Assembly (NCBI RefSeq): GCF_005222675.1
Contig: NZ_STGE01000068.1
Coordinates: 124,001-188,000 of the forward strand
Source: Mycolicibacterium sp. CR10
Lineage (GTDB): Bacteria > Actinomycetota > Actinomycetes > Mycobacteriales > Mycobacteriaceae
Reading direction: 5' to 3'
DNA: 64,000 nt
The number at the start of each line of letters is the position of its first letter. Positions within the stretch are counted from its first letter, which is position 1. This document shows positions 1 to 7,803 of this stretch, piece by piece. A program made the position numbers and the translations under genes. The notes under the pieces were generated by a model. The model did not search any database. It worked only from the letters and a program-made list of their open reading frames with translations, and had not been told where the DNA came from.

Positions 1-1128
1 GTGGCCATCGCCAACGGCGAGACCGTCAGCGCGCGGTTCCTGATCACCGCGACGGGCTTCCTGTCGCAGGCGTGTGTGCCCGACATCCCCGGCATCTCGG
101 ATTTCGCCGGGAAGATCGTCCACACCACCGACTGGGACGACAGCTACGACTTCGAGGGACGCCGGGTCGGTGTCATCGGCACCGGAGCCACCGCGGTGCA
201 GCTGATTCCGGAGTTGGCCAAGAAGGCCGCGGCACTGACGGTGTACCAGCGCACGCCCATCCATGTTGTGCCCAAGCAGGACTTCCCGATCCCGAAGGCC
301 CTTCAGCAGCTGTTCGCCCGTGCGCCCTTCACCCAGCGCATTTTCCGCTGGTTCACCGATATGCAGTGCTCACTGGTGTTTCTGCCCGCCGTGAAGTACC
401 GGATGCTCAAGCCGCTGGCGAACTCGACGGCGAAAATCTCGAGTTTCCAGCGGTTCACGGCCATCCGTGACAAGGAACTGCGCCGGAAGCTGGCCCCCGA
501 CTACGACTTCGGGTGCAAACGGCCCACCTACTCCAACGAGTACTACCAGACGTTCACGAAGCCGAACGTGCACCTGCAGACCGCCGGCATCGACCGGATC
601 GAGCCGACGGGCATCGTCACTGCCGACGGCGCCACCTCGGATATCGACACCCTCGTGCTGGCGACCGGATTCGACATCTGGGAGTCCAACTTCCCGGCGA
701 TCGAGATCGTTGGCCGTGAGGGCCGCAATCTCGGTAAGTGGTGGCGCAGCAACGGGTTCCAGGCGTACCAGGGAATGACGGTTCCCCAGTTTCCGAACTA
801 TGTGGGCGTGGCGGCCGGTCCGTACGCGAACAGCGGGCTGTCCTTCTTCAACATGATCGAGTACCAGACTCGACACATGGATCGCCTGTTCGGAGAACTG
901 CAGCGGCGCAACGCAACCTCATTCGAGGTCACCGAGGAGGCCACCGCGCAGTTCAGCGAGCGCATGGAAGGGCTGCAGCGCAACACGCTGCTGCACCTCG
1001 GCAACTGCGCCGGCTCCCGGTCGTACTACTTCGGCCCCAACGGGGAGACGGTGCTGCGGCCCACCACCACACGGACGGTACTCGCTGAGCAGGCGACCTT
1101 CGAGTTGACCGACTATGCGTTTTCCTGA
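1..1128 (+). CDS. Flavin-containing / Baeyer-Villiger-type monooxygenase, C-terminal part (5' end outside window)
   Basis: Cytoplasmic FAD/NADPH monooxygenase that would insert oxygen into ketones or hydroxylate lipophilic substrates; the substrate is unknown. The visible 375 residues hold the Baeyer-Villiger fingerprint FAGKIVHTTDW (FxGxxxHxxxW) near residue 35, the NADPH-binding Rossmann motif GVIGTGATAVQ near residue 56, and a second ATGFD motif near residue 220. Full-length enzymes are about 490-550 residues, so the N-terminal FAD GxGxxG half lies upstream of base 1. The GTG at base 1 is therefore an internal valine, not a start. It ends 163 bp before a P450 on the same strand, and both belong to a local group of oxygenases. 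An EthA-like or steroid-type role is possible but not shown. Confidence 0.85.
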   Translation: MAIANGETVSARFLITATGFLSQACVPDIPGISDFAGKIVHTTDWDDSYDFEGRRVGVIGTGATAVQLIPELAKKAAALTVYQRTPIHVVPKQDFPIPKALQQLFARAPFTQRIFRWFTDMQCSLVFLPAVKYRMLKPLANSTAKISSFQRFTAIRDKELRRKLAPDYDFGCKRPTYSNEYYQTFTKPNVHLQTAGIDRIEPTGIVTADGATSDIDTLVLATGFDIWESNFPAIEIVGREGRNLGKWWRSNGFQAYQGMTVPQFPNYVGVAAGPYANSGLSFFNMIEYQTRHMDRLFGELQRRNATSFEVTEEATAQFSERMEGLQRNTLLHLGNCAGSRSYYFGPNGETVLRPTTTRTVLAEQATFELTDYAFS

Positions 1129-1291
1129 TCAGCCGAGGCCGTGACGAACCAAGTCATCTCTGGAAGGCGCGTCTGACGGTGCCAGAGCCGACCGAGCGCA
1201 AACCCGAACCCGTTTTGGTTGCTACCATACGGACTTCATGACACGTGTTGATTCTTGTGCATCACTGACTACCGGAACGGAGGGATGAGTC

Positions 1292-2656
1292 ATGGCGGAG
1301 GCAACGACCGATCCCGTGCGACTCCCACCCGGACCTCGGTTACCGAAGCTTGCGCAGGGTCTGGTCATGTTGACCGCCCGGCAACAGGCCGTCACGGCAC
1401 TGAGCAGGCGCTACGGTAGCGAGTTCACGGTAAACGTGCCGGTTCTGGGGCGCACGGTCGTCATCAGCGATCCCGCCTTGATCAAGGACGTCTTCGCCAC
1501 GCACCGCGATTTGATCGTGCGGCCGGGACACAATCTGGGTGAGACCATCGGCCCCGGGTCGACCTTCAGCCTCGAAGGCGAAGAGCACCTCGAGCGCCAT
1601 CGCCTGCTCGTCCCGCCGTTTCATGGCAAACGTGTGCGCAGCTACGAGCCCATTATCGAAGAAGAGGTGATGAACGAGATCGCCACCTGGCCCGAGGGCC
1701 AGGAGTTCGAAACGCTCGAGCCGATGATGCGCATCACCCTCAACGCCATTCTGCGCACGGTGTTCGGCGCCGAGGGGGCCGCGCTCACCCAGTTGCGTGA
1801 TCTCGTCCCGCGCGCGGTCGCGCTCGGCTCCCGTTTCGTCCTGCTGCCCTCAGCTGCGCGCCGCGACCTCGGACCGTGGAGCCCGGGCGGGCGGTTCAAG
1901 CAGATCCGCGAGCAGCTCGACGGGGTGATCGACTCCCTGATCGCCGAGGCGCGTGCCGACGCCCACATCGAAGACCGCGCGGACGTCCTGTCGTTGCTCG
2001 TTCAGGCTCGCTACGACAACGGCGACCCGATCCCCGAATCACACATCGCCGACGAATTGCTCACCATGGTGGTTGCCGGCCACGAGACCACCGCAACACA
2101 GCTTTCCTGGACGATCGAGCGGCTGCGCCGGCACCCGGAACTGCTCACACGGCTCATCGACGAAATCGACGAAGGTGGTTCGGAGCTCCGCCAGGCGGCC
2201 ATCTGGGAGTCCCAGCGCACCCGCCCGGTGATCGACAACATTCCGCGACGCACGAAGGCGCGGATCCGGCTCGGGGAGTGGGTGATTCCCGAGGAGACCA
2301 ACATGTTCATCAGCATCCAGTTGGCCCACGTCGACCGCTCGAGCTACGACGACCCGGAATCGTTCGACCCGGACCGGTACGCGCAGGGTGCGCCGAAGCC
2401 ACCCTCGTGGATACCGTTCGGCGGCGGGATCAACCGGTGCATCGGCGCCGGCTTCTCCAACATGGAGATGGACGTCACGCTCCGCACCTTGCTGCGCGAA
2501 CTGCGATTCGCGTCAACGGATGCGCCGGCCGAGCGGCTGTGGGACCGCGGCGTCGCGCTGGCTCCCAAACGTGGCGGCCGCGCGGTGGTGTACCGACGTC
2601 GCGCCAGTGATCGCAGCGGAACCGATGCGCTGTCGGTGGCCGACGGCAGACGGTGA
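1292..2656 (+). CDS. Cytochrome P450 (CYP135/CYP138-like)
   Basis: Heme-thiolate monooxygenase needing ferredoxin and a reductase from elsewhere in the genome. The 454-residue product has a proline-rich start (LPPGPRLP), the I-helix oxygen-activation motif AGHETTA at 262-268, the K-helix ExxR at 306-309, and the heme loop FGGGINRCIGAGF at 376-388 with Cys383 as ligand. No N-terminal membrane anchor is visible, as usual for bacterial P450s. The ATG at 1292 follows a good GGAGGG site, which supports the start. It converges on alkB with only 20 bp between the stops. Overall similarity is to mycobacterial CYP135/CYP138 proteins as I recall them; the family number and substrate remain inferred. 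Confidence 0.93.
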   Translation: MAEATTDPVRLPPGPRLPKLAQGLVMLTARQQAVTALSRRYGSEFTVNVPVLGRTVVISDPALIKDVFATHRDLIVRPGHNLGETIGPGSTFSLEGEEHLERHRLLVPPFHGKRVRSYEPIIEEEVMNEIATWPEGQEFETLEPMMRITLNAILRTVFGAEGAALTQLRDLVPRAVALGSRFVLLPSAARRDLGPWSPGGRFKQIREQLDGVIDSLIAEARADAHIEDRADVLSLLVQARYDNGDPIPESHIADELLTMVVAGHETTATQLSWTIERLRRHPELLTRLIDEIDEGGSELRQAAIWESQRTRPVIDNIPRRTKARIRLGEWVIPEETNMFISIQLAHVDRSSYDDPESFDPDRYAQGAPKPPSWIPFGGGINRCIGAGFSNMEMDVTLRTLLRELRFASTDAPAERLWDRGVALAPKRGGRAVVYRRRASDRSGTDALSVADGRR

Positions 2657-2676
2657 CCAACCGGCCGCTGCTGCGG

Positions 2677-3867
2677 TCAGCCGTACCTCTTCAGTAACCC
2701 CTGAGCCTTACGCGGACTCAACGCGGCGCGCCGGACGTCGCCGCCGTAGTGCTCGATCACCCGGCGGTCCATCAGCCGCCGCCACAACGGCGGAACCAAC
2801 GCCGCCACCACCATCGTCGAGTACCCCGCGGGGAGCTGAGGGGCTTCGTCGGCGTGACACAGAGCCTGGTACCGCCGCTGAGGGTTCGCATGGTGGTCCG
2901 AGTGCCGCTGCAGATGGAACAGAAACACATTGGAGATCATCGAGTTGCTGTTCCAGCTGTGCGAGGGACGCACCCGCTCGTAGCTGCCGTCGGGTCGCTG
3001 CTGCCGCCGCAGCCCGTAGTGCTCGAGGTAGTTGATGGTCTCCAGCAGGAAAACCCCGATCACGGCCTGACCGACCAGCCAGGGAAGCACCCCGATGCCG
3101 AAGGCGGCGACCAGGGCCGAGAACAACGCGGCCGTCATGAGCCAGGCGTTGAGCGCGTCATTGCGCAGCGACCACACCCGCATTCCACGGCGCCCCAATC
3201 GACGCCGTTCCAACGACCATGCCGAGCGCAGGCTGCCCAGGATCGACCGGTAGTGGAACGTGTAGATGTTCTCGCCCAGACGCGAGCTGGCGGGATCCTC
3301 CGGCGTCGCGACGCGCGCGTGGTGGCCGCGGTTGTGCTCGATGTAGAAGTGTCCGTACCCCGTCTGTGCGAGCGCCACCTTGCTGAGCCATCGCTCCGAT
3401 TGCGCTCGCTGGTGCCCCATCTCGTGCGCCGCGTTGATCGCGACGCCGCCGATGCCGCCGACCGTCAGCATCAGACCCAGCTTGTCGATATCGCTCATCG
3501 CGACGCCACCACCGCCGCCCCAGATCCAGCAGGCGATGACCAGAGACACATACTGCGCAGGCAGGTAGAGGTAGATCGCCCACTGGTAGTAGCGGTCGTG
3601 TTCCAGCGTCGTCAGCACGCTGTCGGGCGGATTCTCGGCATCGGAACCGACGAGAAGGTCCAGCAGCGGAATCAGGCCGAACATCAGGGCCGGCCCGGAC
3701 CACCAGAAGATTCCCCACCCCGTCGCCGCGACGGCCGCCCACGATGCGGGCACGAGGACGGGAATGACAAGCCCGAGCAACCACACGTAGCGCTTGCGGT
3801 CACGCCAGCTGCGAGCAACCGCGTGTTCCGGGCCCCCCCGGGCCATTGCCTTCTGTCGAGTCGGCAT
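2677..3867 (-). CDS. alkB: AlkB-type alkane 1-monooxygenase
   Basis: Integral-membrane di-iron hydroxylase that oxidises the terminal carbon of medium-chain alkanes. The 396-residue protein carries all the diagnostic histidine boxes: HEMGH at 148-152, EHNRGHH at 177-183, NYLEHYGL at 279-286 and LQRHSDHH at 319-326, set between several hydrophobic helices. Length fits the family (about 400). AlkB needs rubredoxin and rubredoxin reductase. In many actinobacteria those genes follow alkB directly, but here the next gene is a convergent P450 and no CxxCG-type rubredoxin is seen nearby, so this looks like an orphan second copy. The upstream 254 bp contain an inverted repeat that could be its operator. 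Confidence 0.92.
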   Translation of the reverse strand: MPTRQKAMARGGPEHAVARSWRDRKRYVWLLGLVIPVLVPASWAAVAATGWGIFWWSGPALMFGLIPLLDLLVGSDAENPPDSVLTTLEHDRYYQWAIYLYLPAQYVSLVIACWIWGGGGGVAMSDIDKLGLMLTVGGIGGVAINAAHEMGHQRAQSERWLSKVALAQTGYGHFYIEHNRGHHARVATPEDPASSRLGENIYTFHYRSILGSLRSAWSLERRRLGRRGMRVWSLRNDALNAWLMTAALFSALVAAFGIGVLPWLVGQAVIGVFLLETINYLEHYGLRRQQRPDGSYERVRPSHSWNSNSMISNVFLFHLQRHSDHHANPQRRYQALCHADEAPQLPAGYSTMVVAALVPPLWRRLMDRRVIEHYGGDVRRAALSPRKAQGLLKRYG

Positions 3868-3956
3868 TGTGGCGCTGCAACCCCCTCTTAGCCGAGCAGT
3901 CCATCGATCGTCGCACCCCGAGGCGACGAACCGGTAACGCCGTCATACCATTGCGG

Positions 3957-3999
3957 CTCGTTACGAGCAATATCGTCGGCGAAGCGACCACGTAACGAG
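3957..3999. promoter_or_regulatory. Inverted repeat upstream of alkB
   Basis: CTCGTTACG at 3957-3965 is repeated in inverted orientation as CGTAACGAG at 3991-3999, with a 25-bp spacer. The left arm is also nearly palindromic on its own (CTCGT-T-ACGAG). It sits about 90-130 bp upstream of the alkB start, within the only upstream region alkB has. It may bind a regulator of alkane degradation. No regulator gene is adjacent, so this is inference from symmetry and position. Confidence 0.35.
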
Positions 4000-4121
4000 A
4001 CGTTGCTCCCAGCCCCGAGGTCCGATTGCTGGGCGCACGTCCGGTGCCCGGACAGAACTTTCACTGCACCCGTGAACCGGCCCCGCCGCCAGTGGGCGAT
4101 TTCTTAGTCCAGCAAAGGACT

Positions 4122-5726
4122 CTAGGACGATGATAACTCGGGAGTGTAGGCGAGGCTCACCTTGGGATCCGGCGTTTCGCCTCCGATGTTGCGGTTCACG
4201 ATTTCCGACAACGTCTGCGTGGATCTGATGGCCTCCCATCCGGGCCCGGAGAATGTGTCCTCCTCGAAGATGCCCGGAGCGAGCAGCGGGTTGGTGAGCG
4301 CCTGGGAGAACGCGTCGACCCCGACCATCACGCTCATCAACGTCGGCAGCGTGCTGCCCTCCCGCACATCCTCGGCGAAGAGGCCGACGAACATCTCGAC
4401 GTCGTCGATGCCGGTCGCGCCGTAGTAGTCCTTTAGCGCCTTCTGCACGCTCGTGTCCGACGTCAGGTCCTCGAACGACCGCAGTCTGGGGAAGCCGCAC
4501 CGCTGCCGGTAGGCGTTGTACGGGGCCAACTGGGCCTTGCGGCCGATCTCGATCGACGTCTTCTCGGTGGGCAGCAGGAACTCGTCGGTGTTCTGCAGGC
4601 TGATCGTGCCGCAGGCTTGGGCCGAGGCCTCGGCGAACAACACGGCCAGACCGTGGTCGGTGACCGGTCGGGTGTCCCATTGCAGCGAGGAGAACTTCCG
4701 GCGTGTCCCGCCGACGCGCACCTGGGACGGAACCAGGCTGTGCCAGCGGTAGAGCAGGTTGAACTCGATTGACATCCAATTCTGCCGGTACCACTTCTCC
4801 TTCACGCCGAGCCCTGCCTCCACGAACAGCGGGAACTTGATGGGCGTGATGTGGTTGATGTAGTCCTCGATCACCACCTTGATCAGCACCACGATGAGGG
4901 TATTGCGCGCAGTCTGGAAGATTCGCTCGTCGTCCCAATCCCGATGCGCTTCCGCGATCAAGCCGGCGAGGCGGTTGTGTTCCCGTAGGAACAACGTGCT
5001 CATCATGGCGAAGCCGTAGTGGATGTTGCCGCGAGGGATGCCGAGTGCGAACAGCTTCTGGCGTACTTCGTCGGGAATGTCCTTGACTGCCTGCGACTTG
5101 CGATCGTTGCCGGGGTAGGCGATCGGCAGGTCGACAAATTCGGGCTTGACCTGTCCGCTCTCGTCGAAATAGTAGGGCGGGAATTCCTGCCCGTTGATCC
5201 GTTGGGACTTGAGCCGCCCGCCACTGCCGGTACGCAGCTGGTCGGTGACATCGACGGTCTGACCGTAGAGCTGGCTGAGGTCGATCTCATGGGTGGACTG
5301 GTTCTTCAGGGCATTCTCGGGATCGGTCCGGAGGAACCCGTCGACAAACCACTGCGCGAACAGCGGGAACAGCAGCGAGGACTTCGTGGAGAGCTTGCCT
5401 GCACCGTCCAGTCTGCCGAAGAGCGCCTTGACCGCGGTGTCGTCGATCGTCTCCGCCGACGCGGGCAGGTCGGCATCGCGTTTGAGGTGCCGCGCGCTGA
5501 ACGTTCGGTCCCGCAACGACTCCCACGACGTGTAGTTCGACTTCGCGCTCAGCGCGGGGGGCCGGGTCGCCATGGTGTAGATCGACGAGTTGATGATCCA
5601 CCTGTTGGCGATGGACCGCACCCCCGGAGTCCGGCCGACAGTGCCCCAGAACCGCGGGCCGTGCGTCGTCAGGTAGATCCGCACGCCGTTCCTGACGCCG
5701 TTCTTGCGCCAAAAGCCCCCGGTCAC
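4122..5726 (-). CDS. Prostaglandin H synthase (cyclooxygenase)-like heme protein
   Basis: Heme protein of the animal peroxidase/cyclooxygenase superfamily, 534 residues from GTG 5726; a longer frame runs back into the upstream vWA gene and is not used. It aligns by eye along nearly its whole length with mammalian PGHS as I remember it. An N-terminal segment (LTTHGPRFW, residues 20-28) resembles the PGHS membrane-binding region, and YTSWES follows at 65-70. Then come EIDLSQLYG at 147-155, FLREHNR at 246-252, KVVIEDYINH at 283-292, EFNLLYRWHSL at 321-331 and SFEDL at 417-421. Tyr326 matches the catalytic COX Tyr385, His329 the proximal heme ligand, Ser474 the aspirin serine and Gln125 the distal Gln. 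The distal His is Asp129. It probably forms a fatty-acid oxygenase; the function is inferred. Confidence 0.85.
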   Translation of the reverse strand: MTGGFWRKNGVRNGVRIYLTTHGPRFWGTVGRTPGVRSIANRWIINSSIYTMATRPPALSAKSNYTSWESLRDRTFSARHLKRDADLPASAETIDDTAVKALFGRLDGAGKLSTKSSLLFPLFAQWFVDGFLRTDPENALKNQSTHEIDLSQLYGQTVDVTDQLRTGSGGRLKSQRINGQEFPPYYFDESGQVKPEFVDLPIAYPGNDRKSQAVKDIPDEVRQKLFALGIPRGNIHYGFAMMSTLFLREHNRLAGLIAEAHRDWDDERIFQTARNTLIVVLIKVVIEDYINHITPIKFPLFVEAGLGVKEKWYRQNWMSIEFNLLYRWHSLVPSQVRVGGTRRKFSSLQWDTRPVTDHGLAVLFAEASAQACGTISLQNTDEFLLPTEKTSIEIGRKAQLAPYNAYRQRCGFPRLRSFEDLTSDTSVQKALKDYYGATGIDDVEMFVGLFAEDVREGSTLPTLMSVMVGVDAFSQALTNPLLAPGIFEEDTFSGPGWEAIRSTQTLSEIVNRNIGGETPDPKVSLAYTPELSSS

Positions 5727-5776
5727 GGCCCCAAGGATACGTCCGCGGCCCTCTGCTCGCGGACGCGTCAGGACAT

Positions 5777-7744
5777 TCAGGACATCAATGTCGCGATCGC
5801 CGACGCCAACTCCGGGGAGGCGGAGGTCGGCAGATTCTGGTAGCTGCCGCCGGTGATCTGCGCGACGGATTCCCATGCGGCGCGGTCCGGGTCGTCGCCC
5901 AGATCGATGATGTTCACAGCGACCGGCCGAGCAGGGTCGAACGCCCCCCTGATGTACTGCTGCAGGCCATCTGCGCCCAGCGACTGGTCGGTGTGCGGGC
6001 CGGTGGTGATGACCAGAACCGAATTCTTCTGTCCGTCGCGGTACTTGGCCGACGCATCCGTGTACGCGAGCCGCAGGGTGGTGAACGACACCGCGCCGCC
6101 ACCAGAGGGCGTCTGTCTGTCCAGCGCCGCGCTCAGGGCAGCTGAGCGCGGTTGCCCGTTGAGCGATTCGGACAAGGGGCCGACAGCGACCTCGGACCTT
6201 CCCGCGACCCCGTCGAACGTCCACAGGCCCACGCCCGAATCGCCGGGAAGCACCTGCAGGCGGGCTTTGAGCGCGTCGACGACGTTGGACAGGCGCGGCT
6301 TGCCCCCCTCGTCGACCGGCATCGACTGGTCGAGCATGATCGACACCGTCGAGCTCTCCGCCGGCGTCGTCAGGGTGTCGGCGATGGTCGCCCGCAGTGC
6401 GTTGTCGCCGATGTTCAACGGCGCTGCCACCGGCGCGAAATCGACGACGTCGCTGGCGGGCGGTGTGCCGCCCTCGACACGGAACCCTGCCTTGGCGAGC
6501 TCGCTCAGCTGCTCGGGTTTGCGCATGAACCGCGCGAAATCGCTTGCTGCGGTCAGCTGTTCCTGAGCCAGCCAGTCGCCGGCCAGCAATGCGGTGGGGA
6601 AGTCAGCGATCGCTGCGGGCCCCGTCGGCAGCCACGCAGCCAGCTTCGTCTTCGCATCGGGCAACGATGCCGCGCGCTGGAAGAGCCGCTGTTCGGTGGT
6701 CACCACACCATGAACGGCAGAGGTCGCCGGATCGGACGCATCGGCGAGCGCGTCCAGCGCGGTGTCGGCCGTCGGGTCAGTGAGCTCGGGGGCGCCGCCG
6801 ATCAGTCTGCTGACAGCACCCATCCCCGCGGTCACCGGGGCCCCGGACGGCGCCGCAGCGGAGGCCACGGCTTCGGCGGCCAGATTGGTTGCGTCGCTGT
6901 CCTGTTCCAGGGGCAACGCCAACCGAAGCCCGCCCCACCCCTGCAGTCCCAGGCCGTCGAGGGCGGCAGGATCGGCCTGCAGCTGGGGCAGCGTTCCCCA
7001 GTCCTGTTCGCCGAGAGCGTCTTTCAGCTCGGGCGAGACCGCGAGCACCACAGGAGAAGTCACGAGGGATCGGCTATCGCTCACCGTTTCCTCGCCGGCG
7101 GCGGCCTCGAGCCGTGCCTCCGACACCGAACTGCCGGGGATCCACAATGCCGGTTTGTCGCCGAGGTCGGCAGGCCACTCGCCGGTGAATCCGTCCACGA
7201 CCTGTCCGGAATCGGCTGACCCCACACTGACCTTGACGCAGCGGTCGCCGACAGGGGCGGCGGTCTCGTTGTAGCGCTCCGCCAGCGCCGCGACAGAGTC
7301 AGTGATGGCAGGATCCGCGATGACGGCGACCTTGACTTCGCCGTCGACGCACCGCGCCGCGGCGACATCGGATCGATTGGACAGCGCGTCGCCGAAGAAG
7401 CGCCACAGAATTACGACGCCGACAACGACGACGACGCTGATCAGTGCGACGATGACGCCGATGCTGACCCCACGCCGTTTCGGCGTGACCGCGCGGTGAC
7501 TACCGGTCCATTCGCCGCCCTCCCAGTCACCGCTGTGCTGCGCTCCTGCCTGCCGCGCCGGCAGCGGCGGCAGACCCGATGAATCGTCGTCATCGACGTA
7601 GCCCCCATCGGGGTAGTCGTCAGAACCGAAATCCCGGTCGGCCGGCGCGAATCCGAACCGCTCGGTCTGCTGCTCGTCAGGCTGCTCGGCCGGCTGATCC
7701 GAGCCGCCCGACTCGTCGGGATCGGGGAGGCTGTGCCTACCCAT
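5777..7744 (-). CDS. Membrane-anchored protein with extracellular solute-binding-like and vWA domains (Rv1836c homologue)
   Basis: Conserved mycobacterial protein of unknown function, 655 residues. Residues 1-90 form a charged, Asp/Glu/Pro-rich cytoplasmic tail, 93-117 a single transmembrane helix, and the rest lies outside the membrane. The central part resembles a substrate-binding-protein fold. A von Willebrand factor A domain runs from about 467 to the C-terminus. Its metal-site motif is degenerate: DQSMP at 472-476 in place of DxSxS. The start ATG has a strong GGGAGGGG site. It lies next to glcB exactly as Rv1836c lies next to Rv1837c in M. tuberculosis. The COX-like gene follows 50 bp downstream on the same strand and could be co-transcribed. 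Confidence 0.8.
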   Translation of the reverse strand: MGRHSLPDPDESGGSDQPAEQPDEQQTERFGFAPADRDFGSDDYPDGGYVDDDDSSGLPPLPARQAGAQHSGDWEGGEWTGSHRAVTPKRRGVSIGVIVALISVVVVVGVVILWRFFGDALSNRSDVAAARCVDGEVKVAVIADPAITDSVAALAERYNETAAPVGDRCVKVSVGSADSGQVVDGFTGEWPADLGDKPALWIPGSSVSEARLEAAAGEETVSDSRSLVTSPVVLAVSPELKDALGEQDWGTLPQLQADPAALDGLGLQGWGGLRLALPLEQDSDATNLAAEAVASAAAPSGAPVTAGMGAVSRLIGGAPELTDPTADTALDALADASDPATSAVHGVVTTEQRLFQRAASLPDAKTKLAAWLPTGPAAIADFPTALLAGDWLAQEQLTAASDFARFMRKPEQLSELAKAGFRVEGGTPPASDVVDFAPVAAPLNIGDNALRATIADTLTTPAESSTVSIMLDQSMPVDEGGKPRLSNVVDALKARLQVLPGDSGVGLWTFDGVAGRSEVAVGPLSESLNGQPRSAALSAALDRQTPSGGGAVSFTTLRLAYTDASAKYRDGQKNSVLVITTGPHTDQSLGADGLQQYIRGAFDPARPVAVNIIDLGDDPDRAAWESVAQITGGSYQNLPTSASPELASAIATLMS

Positions 7745-7803
7745 GCAAGCCCCTCCCGCTCTGGTACTCGCTGCGGCGAACGGACGGTGTCAATTTCACT
7801 GCA

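Noticed and set aside
2388..3035. Open frame across the P450/alkB junction on the plus strand
   Set aside because: It overlaps both convergent, strongly supported genes and has no motif; no rubredoxin CxxC pattern was found in it.
4106..4121. Small hairpin AGTCC/GGACT after the COX-like gene as terminator
   Set aside because: The stem is only 5 bp and no T-run follows, so it is too weak to call.
5727..6224. N-terminal extension of the COX-like protein up to 6224
   Set aside because: It runs through the coding sequence of the vWA gene in another frame, and similarity to PGHS begins only after GTG 5726.
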